Positions 10,309 to 19,342 of a stretch of 64,000 nucleotides of DNA are shown piece after piece. The DNA is from Tenuifilaceae bacterium CYCD (GTDB lineage Bacteria > Bacteroidota > Bacteroidia > Bacteroidales > Tenuifilaceae): positions 806,001-870,000 of the forward strand of contig AP027304.1 of NCBI GenBank assembly GCA_036322835.1. The letters run 5' to 3'. The position numbers and the translations under genes were made by a program. The notes under the pieces were generated by a model that had not been told where the DNA came from, did no database searches, and saw only the letters and a list, made by a program, of their open reading frames with translations. Position 1 is the first letter of the stretch, and each line of letters opens with the position of its first letter.

Positions 10309-10722
10309 ATGAAAAAGTATATTTTAACATCGCTACTAGCAGCCATTGCCGGATTTATAGCAAACATGACTATCGGCTTTCTTATTATTTTCATAGTTCC
10401 TTCATTGGAGGCCGAATATAATAACACTGTAATTTTCCGGCCATGGGAAGATCCGTTGATGAGTCTATACTACCTTCATCCATTCTACATTGCATTCATC
10501 CTTGCCTGGGTTTGGAACAAAACAAAGACTTTGATAAGCGGTAACATCTGGCGGCAGGCCTTTGTGTTTACAGGTTTCTACTTCTTACTAGCAACATTCC
10601 CAGGGTTAATGTTAAGCATCAGCTCATTCAAAATATCATTTGTAATGACGTTCAGCTGGGCAATTGGGGCTTTTGCTCAAACATACATCATGTCATTGCT
10701 TTATGCCAAACTTTTAAAGTAA
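10309..10722 (+). CDS. Small four-helix membrane protein of unknown function
   Basis: A 137-residue integral membrane protein with four hydrophobic segments (about 5-28, 55-70, 82-104, 109-132). The third to fourth region FAQTYIMSLLYAKLL ends the protein. I see no catalytic motif and do not recognise a characterised family. It begins with an unambiguous ATG and ends 14 bases before the DJ-1/PfpI gene, so the two are probably cotranscribed, possibly under the upstream WYL regulator. Confidence 0.75.
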   Translation: MKKYILTSLLAAIAGFIANMTIGFLIIFIVPSLEAEYNNTVIFRPWEDPLMSLYYLHPFYIAFILAWVWNKTKTLISGNIWRQAFVFTGFYFLLATFPGLMLSISSFKISFVMTFSWAIGAFAQTYIMSLLYAKLLK

Positions 10723-10736
10723 AAGACACATCATCT

Positions 10737-11315
10737 ATGAAGAAAAAAATATTTGTATTCCTTTTCGATGGATTCTCGGATTGGGAAATAGCCTACCTTT
10801 CGCCCGAAATAAAGAAAAGCAGTGCGTTCGATCTGATCTATTTCTCCAAGGATTGCAAGCCCGTACAATCGATGGGCGGACTGCGAGTGCTCCCCGAAAT
10901 GTCACTACCAGAGATACAGGTTGATGATATCGAGATGCTGATTCTACCCGGCGGAATACCCTGGGAAAAAGGTGAAAACACCGAAATAGACCCGCTTGTA
11001 AAAACTCTGTTCGCAAAAAGGAAGACAATTGCTGCAATATGCGCGGCAACCACCTATTTAGGACGACATGGTTTTTTAAACAATCTGAAACACACCAGCA
11101 ACTGCCTCGACTATTTAAAAATGCTTACACCAGGTTATTCAGGAGAAAAATATTACATAGATTTGCCTGCGGTCACCGATAGTAATATCATTACGGCCAA
11201 CGGAGTTTCCCCAATTGAATTTGCCAAGGAAGTATTTGTAAAATTGAAACTTTACGATGAAATTTATACAGAAAAATGGTTTCAACTATTTAAGAACGGA
11301 ATATGGAGCGAATAG
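10737..11315 (+). CDS. DJ-1/PfpI family protein (class I glutamine amidotransferase-like)
   Basis: 192 residues with the flavodoxin-like fold of the DJ-1/PfpI superfamily. The nucleophile elbow AAICAATTYLG places the reactive cysteine at residue 102, and the conserved acid is in DGFSDWEIAY (E17). MLILPGG near 68-73 is the usual oxyanion-side loop. Members include glyoxalases, chaperones, proteases and regulators, so the reaction cannot be fixed. It follows a small membrane protein by 14 bases. Confidence 0.9.
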   Translation: MKKKIFVFLFDGFSDWEIAYLSPEIKKSSAFDLIYFSKDCKPVQSMGGLRVLPEMSLPEIQVDDIEMLILPGGIPWEKGENTEIDPLVKTLFAKRKTIAAICAATTYLGRHGFLNNLKHTSNCLDYLKMLTPGYSGEKYYIDLPAVTDSNIITANGVSPIEFAKEVFVKLKLYDEIYTEKWFQLFKNGIWSE

Positions 11316-11365
11316 AACTTAAACAAAATCAACATTCATAGTGCCTTATTCACTATTACAAAGCA

Positions 11366-12244
11366 ATGCCACGGTATCTTGAAGCGAAAACAATACTAAG
11401 CACCGTTAAAAATAAGCCCGATCCTTACTTCGGGCTTAGCTACAGCATGAACCTTTACCGTGGCTGTCAGCATAGCTGCATATACTGCGATTCCAGAAGC
11501 GATTGCTATCAACTTGGCGACCTGTCTGACATCCGAATAAAGAAAGATGCAACTCAACTTTTAGAACGAGAACTCCGAAGCAAAAAAACGAGAGGAACCG
11601 TAGGATTTGGATCGATGAACGATTGCTATATGCCTGTTGAACGCGAATATCAACTTACCCGAAAGGCTTTACAATTAATGATTAAGTACAAATTTCCCGT
11701 ACACATAATCACTAAAAGCGACCTTGTAATTAGAGACCTCGATTTGCTCAAAGAAATAACAAAAATATACGCCGCGGCTTCAATCACCATAACAACAGTT
11801 AGTGATGATTTGAGTAGTATTATTGAACCCTACGCACCGATTTCGAGCAGAAGGTTTGAGGCTTTAAAACAAATTTCGAATGCTGGTATTTACTGCGGAA
11901 TTACCTTTATGCCTGTTCTACCATATATTAATGACACCAAGGAAAATATCTCTGAAATGGTGATTAAAGCCTCGGAATGTGGTGCAAAATACATTCTTCC
12001 CTTTTTGGGGCTAACAATGCGCGACAGTCAACGTGAATACTTATACCAACAGTTCGACAGGCATTTTCCAGAACTACGCCGCCAGTACTCACTAAAATTT
12101 GGAAATAATTACAACTGCCCCTCTCCAAATGCTAGTGAACTCTACGAGATTCTCTATGACCTATGCAAGGAGAAAGGAATTGCAACTCAAATGAACTTTT
12201 ATAAACCAGAACAGCCTATACAGCAAAAACTTAATTTTCAATAA
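11366..12244 (+). CDS. Radical SAM protein of the SPL (spore photoproduct lyase)-like family
   Basis: 292 residues. The radical SAM cluster motif CxxxCxxC is at C34, C38 and C41 (RGCQHSCIYCD), which binds the [4Fe-4S] cluster that cleaves S-adenosylmethionine. The rest has the TIM-barrel pattern (PVHIITKSDLVIRDLDLL; GITFMPVLPYIND). Family members are annotated SPL or Rv2578c-like, but most non-sporeformer versions are of unknown substrate. It overlaps nothing and ends 2 bases before a DUF3795 gene, so the two are almost certainly cotranslated. Confidence 0.88.
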   Translation: MPRYLEAKTILSTVKNKPDPYFGLSYSMNLYRGCQHSCIYCDSRSDCYQLGDLSDIRIKKDATQLLERELRSKKTRGTVGFGSMNDCYMPVEREYQLTRKALQLMIKYKFPVHIITKSDLVIRDLDLLKEITKIYAAASITITTVSDDLSSIIEPYAPISSRRFEALKQISNAGIYCGITFMPVLPYINDTKENISEMVIKASECGAKYILPFLGLTMRDSQREYLYQQFDRHFPELRRQYSLKFGNNYNCPSPNASELYEILYDLCKEKGIATQMNFYKPEQPIQQKLNFQ

Positions 12245-12246
12245 CT

Positions 12247-12597
12247 ATGAACACAATTAAAAACGACTCAAATCTTATTGCATACTGTGGCCTATACTGC
12301 GGTTCGTGCAAATCATACATTAAAGGGAAATGCCCCGGGTGTGCAAAAAACGAAAAGGCCAGTTGGTGCGAGATTCGCAAATGCTGCATGAATCAAAATA
12401 TCAAGAGTTGTGCCGATTGCAAAGACTTCTCCGATGTTATGCAATGCAAAAAATACAACAATTTCTTTGCTAAAGCCATTGGGTTCATACTGCGCTCTGA
12501 CAGATCCGCGTGCATACAACTAATAAAAAAAGATGGCTACGATAATTTTGCCTCATACATGAGCAGCAACGGTTTTCAAACCATCCGAAAAAAATGA
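12247..12597 (+). CDS. DUF3795 cysteine-rich protein
   Basis: 116 residues with many cysteines in CxxC-type groups (YCGLYCGSCKSYIKGKCPGC, then CADCK), the pattern of DUF3795. The cysteines probably bind zinc or an iron-sulfur cluster; function is unknown in the family. The start lies 2 bases after the radical SAM gene, suggesting a shared role or at least shared expression. Confidence 0.85.
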   Translation: MNTIKNDSNLIAYCGLYCGSCKSYIKGKCPGCAKNEKASWCEIRKCCMNQNIKSCADCKDFSDVMQCKKYNNFFAKAIGFILRSDRSACIQLIKKDGYDNFASYMSSNGFQTIRKK

Positions 12598-12603
12598 TTA
12601 AGA

Positions 12604-12628
12604 CTCCACAAATACGGAGTATCATTTT
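12604..12628 (+). terminator. Weak terminator-like hairpin after the DUF3795 gene
   Basis: ACTCC and GGAGT pair around an eight-base loop, followed by TATCATTTT. The stem is short, so the call is tentative. Confidence 0.3.
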
Positions 12629-12677
12629 AAAAGCATATTCTGGGACGAACAACTGTTTCATATTCAAAATTAACTTG

Positions 12678-12697
12678 TATCTTTAATTTTATTTTTG
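12678..12697 (+). promoter_or_regulatory. Candidate -7 elements before the 7TM-DISM gene
   Basis: TATCTTTA (12678-12685, one mismatch) and TATTTTTG (12690-12697, exact) both resemble TAnnTTTG. The first gives a sensible leader of about 17 bases before the ATG at 12709; no convincing -33 element was seen. Confidence 0.35.
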
Positions 12698-12708
12698 AAA
12701 AAAGAATT

Positions 12709-14721
12709 ATGAGATTTAAAATTCTACTCTGTATTTTTCTGGGCGTTGTTTCAACAGTTAACGCAGATAACCAGAATCTTTTTATTGCTCGAAATGGTCT
12801 TATTGAAATTGGCAGTTCATCAATCCTCAATAATGACAATATTAAGCTTCAAGGCGATTGTGAATTTTACTGGAATAAACTTTTAGAACCAAAGGATTTT
12901 AAAGACTCCATAGCAAAACCAACGCCTCTGTATGTAAAAATCCCGAAATCGTGGACATCGTATAAGATTAACGAAAATAAACTCCCCAATAAGGGATATG
13001 CTACCTACCGTATTGTTATTCATAAAAATGCAGATTTAGAGCAAACCATTTATGGACTGAAACTTTCAACCATTTTCTCCAGCTATAAAGTATGGGTGAA
13101 TGGAAGTTTAGTTGCAGAAGTTGGAAAGGTTGGAAAAACACAGGAAACATCACAAGCAGCATTTAGGTATCAAGACGTTCCGATTGTGATTAATCCATCA
13201 ACCTCCAACGGAACCTTTGAGATCATAATTCAGGTATCTAACTTCAAGCATCAACGCGGAGGGCTTCATTTCCCAATCTATTTCGGCAAATACGAGAATC
13301 TTATTGCCGATACACGCTGGATGGATATTCTCAACCTAATAATCGTTGGCATTATATTCTTAATTGGAATTAACCATTTAAGCCTTTACTTGCTCAGAAA
13401 AGAGGACAAATCTAACTTATACTTTAGCATTGTATGCCTTGTGATGATCCTTCGCAACATTTCAACAGCCGACAGAATTATCACCTACATCTTCCCAAAT
13501 CTAAACTGGGAACTACTGTTTAAACTTGATAATCTATCGGGTTTTGCCACCATTCCTCTATTTGCACTCTTTATTTACGATTTATTTGAGAAGGATTTTC
13601 CCAAAAAGTTGATGCGAACTTATTTGTACGTTGGAATTGCAGTTTCATCGTTAGTTATCCTTACAAATGCCAACTTCTACGGAAAATTCAGAATGATATT
13701 TGAACTATATGTTCTTATTGGTGGACTTTACCTAACATTTGGAATATTACTACGTGCCACGCTGAGAAAAAGACCCTACGCAGTATATACCTTTATAGGA
13801 ATGTTTATTCTGTATACAACGGCCATAAATGATGTGCTTAGCAGCATGGGAATTATTCAAACAGCGTATGTTGCACCGTATGGTTTGGTTACCTTTATGA
13901 TTTTACAGTCGATATCAATCAACATTAAATCCGCCAGAGCAATCAACCACAACGAGATACTGGGTGTTCAACTGCAGCAGGAGAAAGCAAACCTCGAGAT
14001 CAGAATAGAGGAAAGAACCCGAGAACTCAAATCGCAACACGACATGCTCCTGAAACATCAGGAAAAGGAACAGCTACAGAACTGGATAAATCACGGTGTA
14101 ACGTCGCTAAACGAGGTTATTGCCAAAAACAAAGACAACTACACAAATCTTTGTACCAATGTACTCTCAGCATTGATCAAATATGTAGATGCAAAAGCTG
14201 GCGCTTTTTACGGTGTAGAGTTGGACGAGAATAAAGGCAAATATCTTAAACTAATTGCTGATTACGGGTTAAGTAAGAACATGAAAAGGCAAAATGCCAC
14301 ATTGCAAACCGACAGCGGCTTAGTTGGTGCTACATACACCCTTAATCAGGTGCAACTTATCTCCAACATTCCCGATGATTATTTGGCAATAAATTCAGGA
14401 CTAGGAAGCGCATCACCAAAATCGCTTCTACTTATACCTCTTACATTCGATGACGCTGTGTTAGGAGTAATTGAACTAGCCAGCTTTAAAAAGATAACCG
14501 AAACCGAGGTAACATTTGTATCCAAAATTGCCGACATTGTTGCAAATAACATCAATACTGTAAAAATAAATGAGGAAAACATCAAGTTGATACAGCAATT
14601 CAAGGAGAGCTCTAAGCAAATGCAGGAAAATGAGGAACGCCTACGCCAAAACCTTGAGGATCTGGAAGCGATTAGAGAAGAGTACGAAATGCTTAAAGGT
14701 GAAGCAGCACAACGAAACTAG
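12709..14721 (+). CDS. 7TM-DISM receptor with GAF domain and no output domain
   Basis: 670-residue membrane sensor. A signal peptide (1-19) is followed by an extracytoplasmic 7TMR-DISMED2-like beta-sandwich (about 25-195, with GYATYRIVI), seven membrane helices (about 205-405), a coiled coil (about 415-455), a GAF domain (about 475-625) and a short C-terminal coiled coil (ENEERLRQNLEDLEAIREEY). Proteins of this type usually end in a histidine kinase, GGDEF or SpoIIE/PP2C phosphatase domain; none is present, and the reading frame stops cleanly before a terminator. It faces two SiaC-like genes across that terminator. It may signal through protein contacts of the coiled coil. Confidence 0.9.
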   Translation: MRFKILLCIFLGVVSTVNADNQNLFIARNGLIEIGSSSILNNDNIKLQGDCEFYWNKLLEPKDFKDSIAKPTPLYVKIPKSWTSYKINENKLPNKGYATYRIVIHKNADLEQTIYGLKLSTIFSSYKVWVNGSLVAEVGKVGKTQETSQAAFRYQDVPIVINPSTSNGTFEIIIQVSNFKHQRGGLHFPIYFGKYENLIADTRWMDILNLIIVGIIFLIGINHLSLYLLRKEDKSNLYFSIVCLVMILRNISTADRIITYIFPNLNWELLFKLDNLSGFATIPLFALFIYDLFEKDFPKKLMRTYLYVGIAVSSLVILTNANFYGKFRMIFELYVLIGGLYLTFGILLRATLRKRPYAVYTFIGMFILYTTAINDVLSSMGIIQTAYVAPYGLVTFMILQSISINIKSARAINHNEILGVQLQQEKANLEIRIEERTRELKSQHDMLLKHQEKEQLQNWINHGVTSLNEVIAKNKDNYTNLCTNVLSALIKYVDAKAGAFYGVELDENKGKYLKLIADYGLSKNMKRQNATLQTDSGLVGATYTLNQVQLISNIPDDYLAINSGLGSASPKSLLLIPLTFDDAVLGVIELASFKKITETEVTFVSKIADIVANNINTVKINEENIKLIQQFKESSKQMQENEERLRQNLEDLEAIREEYEMLKGEAAQRN

Positions 14722-14760
14722 GTTAATAAAATCTAATTAATTTGAATACGCATAAAATAG

Positions 14761-14785
14761 AAAAGCACCCCAAGGGGTGCTTTTT
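14761..14785. terminator. Bidirectional terminator between the 7TM-DISM gene and a siaC-like gene
   Basis: AAAAGCACCCC and GGGGTGCTTTT are perfectly complementary around a two-base spacer, with an A tract on one side and a T tract on the other. It can therefore end transcripts from both convergent genes. Confidence 0.85.
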
Positions 14786-14799
14786 ATACTTGCTTCATC

Positions 14800-15189
14800 T
14801 CAGTTCTGCTTTAGTTCAATTAAGTTAAACTCAACCTTATTGATAAGTGCTTTATAATCGTTGCCCGCAAAGTAGATGTCCTCATCATCTTCCTCGAAGT
14901 ACCAATTAATGGTAACCTTTTTCCCCGAATCTATGGCCATCTTCTCAAGTTTTTTCATTATATCGAAAATTCTTTTCGACGAGCTGGTATTGAAATACTC
15001 AAATTTCATGTGTACCAATGTTTCTGGCAATGGATTTTGAGCATATTCATCAATCCAACGGAGAATTGGCTGGTAAAAGTCAATCACATTCTCAGGAATC
15101 GATCGACCCTCCATTTTAATAACTCCAGTTGTATGGTCAAAATTAACAAAGGGAGTAGTTGCTGTTTCTTTAAGTTCAAATTTTACCAT
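14800..15189 (-). CDS. SiaC-family (DUF1987) regulatory phosphoprotein, paralogue 1
   Basis: 129 residues from the ATG at 15189; a TTG three codons earlier is also possible but unlikely. Conserved blocks of the family are present: PFVNFD, GRSIPENVIDFYQPILRWIDEY, YFNTSSSK and INWYFEEDDED. In Pseudomonas aeruginosa SiaC a threonine in the equivalent loop is phosphorylated by SiaB and dephosphorylated by SiaA; here the loop has T68 (FNTSS). It is convergent with the 7TM-DISM receptor and lies 40 bases after a second siaC-like gene, likely in one operon. Confidence 0.88.
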   Translation of the reverse strand: MVKFELKETATTPFVNFDHTTGVIKMEGRSIPENVIDFYQPILRWIDEYAQNPLPETLVHMKFEYFNTSSSKRIFDIMKKLEKMAIDSGKKVTINWYFEEDDEDIYFAGNDYKALINKVEFNLIELKQN

Positions 15190-15230
15190 TAAAGCCAATT
15201 TTTATAACAAATATGCAAAAAAAAAATGTA

Positions 15231-15740
15231 TTAAGAAAATTCTTGTAAAACTTGGTAATCCTCTCCATGTCCATTCCTTACAATTGCATCCCAGTAACGG
15301 CTTGTAATAATGGCTTCATTACCATTCTTCTTGTTCTTAATTTTTATCTTTTTTGTACGTTCCTTCTCAACATCTAACTCTAAAAAACAGAAAGGAAGTT
15401 TCAACATTGATTCAAAATCCTTTCCCAGCTGAAGAACGGATTCATCATCCTCTTCGTATTTCCAATTAACAATTACCTGGGTGGTTTTCCCATGAAAATC
15501 TTCCAACTTTCTAAGCAACTCATTGATATACTTGTTGGAACTGCTATTGGAATATTCTAGGTATATGTTAACAGTTGTGATTGACGCTGGTTTCTGGGCA
15601 TAAGTTTCAACCCATTCTAAAAGAGGTTGCCAAAAAGTAAATGGATCTTCGGTAATTGAGCGTCCCTCAATTTCTAAAGTTCCATCCTCGGTAAAGTTAA
15701 TATAAGGGCAATCGACTGTTCTATCTATAAGAATACCCAT
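15231..15740 (-). CDS. SiaC-family (DUF1987) regulatory phosphoprotein, paralogue 2, with C-terminal extension
   Basis: 169 residues. The family core covers about residues 1-125 (GRSITEDPFTFWQPLLEWVE; YSNSSSNK; VNWKYEEDDE). The phospho-acceptor position is serine (S66) rather than threonine. A lysine-rich tail of about 45 residues (ERTKKIKIKNKKNGNEA, then a helix) is absent from the other three paralogues in the window. First gene of a two-gene minus-strand unit with paralogue 1. Candidate -7 elements (TATCTTTA at 15765-15772; TAACTTTG at 15793-15800) lie upstream. Confidence 0.87.
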   Translation of the reverse strand: MGILIDRTVDCPYINFTEDGTLEIEGRSITEDPFTFWQPLLEWVETYAQKPASITTVNIYLEYSNSSSNKYINELLRKLEDFHGKTTQVIVNWKYEEDDESVLQLGKDFESMLKLPFCFLELDVEKERTKKIKIKNKKNGNEAIITSRYWDAIVRNGHGEDYQVLQEFS

Positions 15741-15851
15741 TGAAAAAATTGTTTATTAATCGTTTAAAGATATAGTTTCAGTAGCAAATAATCAAAGTTA
15801 CCATTTTTTTTTTACCAAATTGCGTTTTGTGGCAACGAATAGCATTTTTTA

Positions 15852-17303
15852 TTAACCCAAAGAATTATCGTTTTTAAAGAACGATATCAGCTCCTTTACA
15901 TTAATCACCCCTAAAAAGAATGCCGATATAAAAACAATAAATATAGTTAGAAGGTAACCCAATGTGGATTTGCCGTTAATGTAAAACGCAGCATATGAAA
16001 CGATAAAAGAAAGCATAAGGAACAAAATGACTTTTGCGACATATGTTGATTCTACAACAAACCTAAATTGCCTAAAAGCCAGCCACAAGGTAAGCAATGC
16101 AACCAATCCATTAGTAATTAAATTGCCATAAGCAGCTCCAACAACTCCAAATTTATTAACAAAAACAAACTGTGCGCTTACGCTTATTATTACTGCAATG
16201 GCGGATACTATATTTAGGTTCTTCAAATTGCCCTGAGCTGTTAAAAGTGTACTAAATATATATCCAAGGGCAATAGATACAAATGAACCCATCAACACAC
16301 CAAGCACTTCCGATGAAATCATAGTATGCTCGCGGTACAGCAAGTCCATTACATGGTTCCGGAATACAAATGTTGGAACAGCCAAGGAAATAACAGGCAC
16401 CATTAATAGTATTGCTGAAAAGCCCACAAATGAAGAAAGGCTTGCTCCCTCCTTGATCATTTTTGAAAAAATGGGTAAGAGCAACCCTGCAAATAGAAAT
16501 GGAAACATATTGGCTGCATCCAACAATCGAAATGCTTGAGCATAAATACCTGCCGCCTCTCCACCGTTTGGCAGAACTCTTTCGATAACAACAGAATCTA
16601 CACGACCATATACTGTCATCAACAAAACTAGCAATGCATAGGGAAAACTATTACGAATGGTTGATACTAAAAATGGGAAATCCATTCTAAAAGTAATTGA
16701 ACCCGCTTTTCTCATCACAACTGTGAAAACAACAATTGCAGTCAACACATATGAAAATGTTTGCGCTAACACAAAGAAATCGATATTAAACTGGATTGAC
16801 AAAATATTTGACCAGAGCAATAAACTGCAAATCAATATCATTACACTTTTATCTAAAACAGATAGGCAACTATCTAACTTAAAAAGTTGCAACCCACTAA
16901 GATTCGACCTCAAGTAAAGAATTAACGAGGACAAAAACTGATTCAAAACGAGCAGCAACAACAACCCCAACTGCCGATCGCTATACCCTAGTGTAAATGC
17001 AAGCAAAATGGTAAGTACTGCATAAGCCAGCGCTAAAAGAATCTTGATCCCAAAAATATTGGATAGGTACTTGCCCAAAAGTTGTGGATGACGGCTAATT
17101 TCACGATTATTGAAATTTGTAATTCCAACATCTAGGAGAATATTTAGCAAGAGCGAAAAGTTGAACAACGTGTAAAACATCCCGTATTCGCTTGCACCAA
17201 CAGTATTTTGCACAGTACGATCTATACCAAATATCCAGAACGGCTTAATCAGGACATTCAATAAAAGAAGTAAAAGAAGATTGGTGGTAAAAATCTTTTT
17301 CAC
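15852..17303 (-). CDS. Polysaccharide/oligosaccharide flippase (MOP superfamily)
   Basis: 483-residue membrane protein with about 12-14 hydrophobic helices spread along its whole length, in the pattern of Wzx/RfbX-type flippases that move lipid-linked sugars across the inner membrane. The start is GTG (MKKIFTTNLLLLLLL); no better ATG lies upstream. It is divergent from a family 4 glycosyltransferase, and the pair probably works in surface polysaccharide or glycan assembly. A -7 element lies 18 bases upstream of the start. Confidence 0.85.
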   Translation of the reverse strand: MKKIFTTNLLLLLLLNVLIKPFWIFGIDRTVQNTVGASEYGMFYTLFNFSLLLNILLDVGITNFNNREISRHPQLLGKYLSNIFGIKILLALAYAVLTILLAFTLGYSDRQLGLLLLLVLNQFLSSLILYLRSNLSGLQLFKLDSCLSVLDKSVMILICSLLLWSNILSIQFNIDFFVLAQTFSYVLTAIVVFTVVMRKAGSITFRMDFPFLVSTIRNSFPYALLVLLMTVYGRVDSVVIERVLPNGGEAAGIYAQAFRLLDAANMFPFLFAGLLLPIFSKMIKEGASLSSFVGFSAILLMVPVISLAVPTFVFRNHVMDLLYREHTMISSEVLGVLMGSFVSIALGYIFSTLLTAQGNLKNLNIVSAIAVIISVSAQFVFVNKFGVVGAAYGNLITNGLVALLTLWLAFRQFRFVVESTYVAKVILFLMLSFIVSYAAFYINGKSTLGYLLTIFIVFISAFFLGVINVKELISFFKNDNSLG

Positions 17304-17320
17304 ACGAAAGAGAAATTTGT

Positions 17321-17328
17321 CAAACCTA
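17321..17328 (-). promoter_or_regulatory. Candidate -7 element of the flippase gene
   Basis: Minus-strand TAGGTTTG, an exact TAnnTTTG match. At the 19-base spacing upstream the sequence is TTTA, one base off the TTTG -33 element. Confidence 0.45.
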
Positions 17329-17541
17329 ATCGATTTTAATTGACCATTAAAAATAATCTAAATTTTCAAATATTTAGCCATAAAACAGTCCCATTAATAG
17401 TTATTTCCTTCAAAATAACCGGCAACAATAGAAAATGTGAGCAGCATTCCCCAAATTTTTTAGACAGTTTACATAGCCGCATTGCAAAAACACTTGCAAT
17501 TTGCCCGAAAAATGATGTAATTAGCAACAAAATGATTTGAA

Positions 17542-18666
17542 ATGCAAATTGCAGTTAACACAAGATTACTACTTAAAAATAGGCTTGAAGGAATAGGATG
17601 GTTTACATACGAAAACTTTCGAAGAATCACCCAGCAACACCCAGAGCATCACTTCTACTTTCTTTTCGATAGGCCCTATTCTGAAGAATTTATTTTCTCC
17701 TCCAACATCACGCCTGTAATACTCTCGCCACAATCAAGGCATCCATTCCTATGGTACATCTGGTTTGAATTATCCGTATCAAATTTTCTAAATAAAAATA
17801 GGATAGATGTTTTTGTTTCGCCCGATGGATACCTATCCCTAAATGCCAAAGTTCCGCAGATGGCAGTAATTCACGACATAAACTTCCATCACAATCCAAA
17901 AGGATTGCCGCTCCTAACATCATGGTACTTAAATAGGTATTTTCCAAGGTATGCACATAAAGCAAACAGAATTGCAACTGTAAGCCACGCTTCAAAAAAC
18001 GATATTATGAGTTGCTATGGCATTAATGCCGAAAAGGTTGATGTGGTTTACAATGGCGCAAATGAAGCATTTAGCCCTCTTACTGAAAATGAAATTGCAA
18101 AAGTTCGCAACCAAATATCCGGTGGATTGCCATACTTTGTTTTTGTGGGAGCATTTAATCCTCGTAAGAATGTTGGGGCGTTAATAAATGCATACTCAAT
18201 ATTTCGTCAAAAAACTAAGGCAGATATAAAACTCGTGCTTGTAGGCGAGCCAATGTTCAAAACACAATCAATTAAAGATGCTTACAAAAAAAGTGTCTAT
18301 AAAAACGATATAGTATTTGCTGGTCGTAAAGGGGTTGAAACCCTGAGAGAGATTGTTGGAGCATCGTTGGCCATGATTTACCCATCGCTATTCGAAGGCT
18401 TTGGCATTCCTATTCTTGAGGCAATGAAATGCGATATTCCCCTAGCGGTGTCAAATACTACATCAATGCCTGAAATCGCAGGAGATGCTGCAATATATTT
18501 CGATCCTACGGACAATAATACAATAGCATTGGCCATGGAGCAATTGTGGAGCAATTCTTTGTTGCGAAACCAACTAATATCTAACGCCCGAGTTCAACGA
18601 GAAAAGTTCAACTGGGAAAACTCTGCAAATGAATTATATAAAAGTATTATCAAATGCGTTCAATAA
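17542..18666 (+). CDS. Family 4 glycosyltransferase (GT-B fold)
   Basis: 374-residue sugar transferase. The N-terminal acceptor domain includes VFVSPDGYLSL and a conserved VIHDINF. The C-terminal donor domain begins near FVFVGAFNPRKNVGALI and holds the E-x7-E type motif PSLFEGFGIPILEAM. It transfers a nucleotide-activated sugar, substrate not determinable. The gene ends 9 bases before rnhB, so these are cotranscribed by position only, and it is divergent from the flippase. Confidence 0.92.
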   Translation: MQIAVNTRLLLKNRLEGIGWFTYENFRRITQQHPEHHFYFLFDRPYSEEFIFSSNITPVILSPQSRHPFLWYIWFELSVSNFLNKNRIDVFVSPDGYLSLNAKVPQMAVIHDINFHHNPKGLPLLTSWYLNRYFPRYAHKANRIATVSHASKNDIMSCYGINAEKVDVVYNGANEAFSPLTENEIAKVRNQISGGLPYFVFVGAFNPRKNVGALINAYSIFRQKTKADIKLVLVGEPMFKTQSIKDAYKKSVYKNDIVFAGRKGVETLREIVGASLAMIYPSLFEGFGIPILEAMKCDIPLAVSNTTSMPEIAGDAAIYFDPTDNNTIALAMEQLWSNSLLRNQLISNARVQREKFNWENSANELYKSIIKCVQ

Positions 18667-18675
18667 TACCTGTTC

Positions 18676-19293
18676 ATGAAAACGTATTATAAAATAGGTG
18701 TAGTTGAAGCAGGCTGCGATGAGGCAGGACGCGGCTGTCTAGCTGGACCTGTTTTTGCCGCCGCCGTTGTTCTCCCAATGAATTTTGAGAATCCTTTCAT
18801 AAACGACTCCAAGCAGCTTTCAGTAAAAAAACGGAATGAACTACGGGATGTTATTCAAAATAACGCATTGGACTACGCCGTGGCCAGCGTAGATAATATT
18901 GAGATTGATAAAATCAACATACTGAACGCTTCAATACTTGCCATGCATAAAGCCATTGATGGGCTAAAAAGAGTTAAACCCGAACATCTTCTTGTCGATG
19001 GCAACAAATTTAAGCTCTACAAAAGAATTCCCCATACCTGCATTGTTCACGGCGATGCAATATATCAGTCCATTGCTGCTGCTTCAATTTTGGCAAAAAC
19101 CTACCGCGATGAATTCATGGTAAAAATTAACAAAGAATTCCCCTATTATAAATGGAACGAGAACATGGGTTATCCGACTAAAGCGCACCGTGAAGCAATT
19201 GCAAAATATGGAGTTACGCCTTACCATCGTTTATCGTACAGGTTAATCAATAACGACACTCAACTAAAACTTCCTATAGATTTTAAACCTTAA
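18676..19293 (+). CDS. rnhB: Ribonuclease HII
   Basis: Endonuclease that cuts RNA in RNA-DNA hybrids and removes misincorporated ribonucleotides; 205 residues, the normal size. The signature GCDEAGRGCLAGPV (D15 and E16 as metal ligands) is at the N-terminus. The other acidic ligands are expected in LLVDGNKF and KTYRDEFM. It sits between a glycosyltransferase and an S46 peptidase, an unremarkable location for this housekeeping gene. Confidence 0.97.
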   Translation: MKTYYKIGVVEAGCDEAGRGCLAGPVFAAAVVLPMNFENPFINDSKQLSVKKRNELRDVIQNNALDYAVASVDNIEIDKINILNASILAMHKAIDGLKRVKPEHLLVDGNKFKLYKRIPHTCIVHGDAIYQSIAAASILAKTYRDEFMVKINKEFPYYKWNENMGYPTKAHREAIAKYGVTPYHRLSYRLINNDTQLKLPIDFKP

Positions 19294-19342
19294 CCTAGTA
19301 AGATTGTCGAACTTCAAATTAATAAAATTTAAAACCAGAAAA

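Noticed and set aside
19304-19342. TTG start for the S46 peptidase
   Set aside because: It would place 13 residues before a complete signal peptide that begins at the ATG at 19343.
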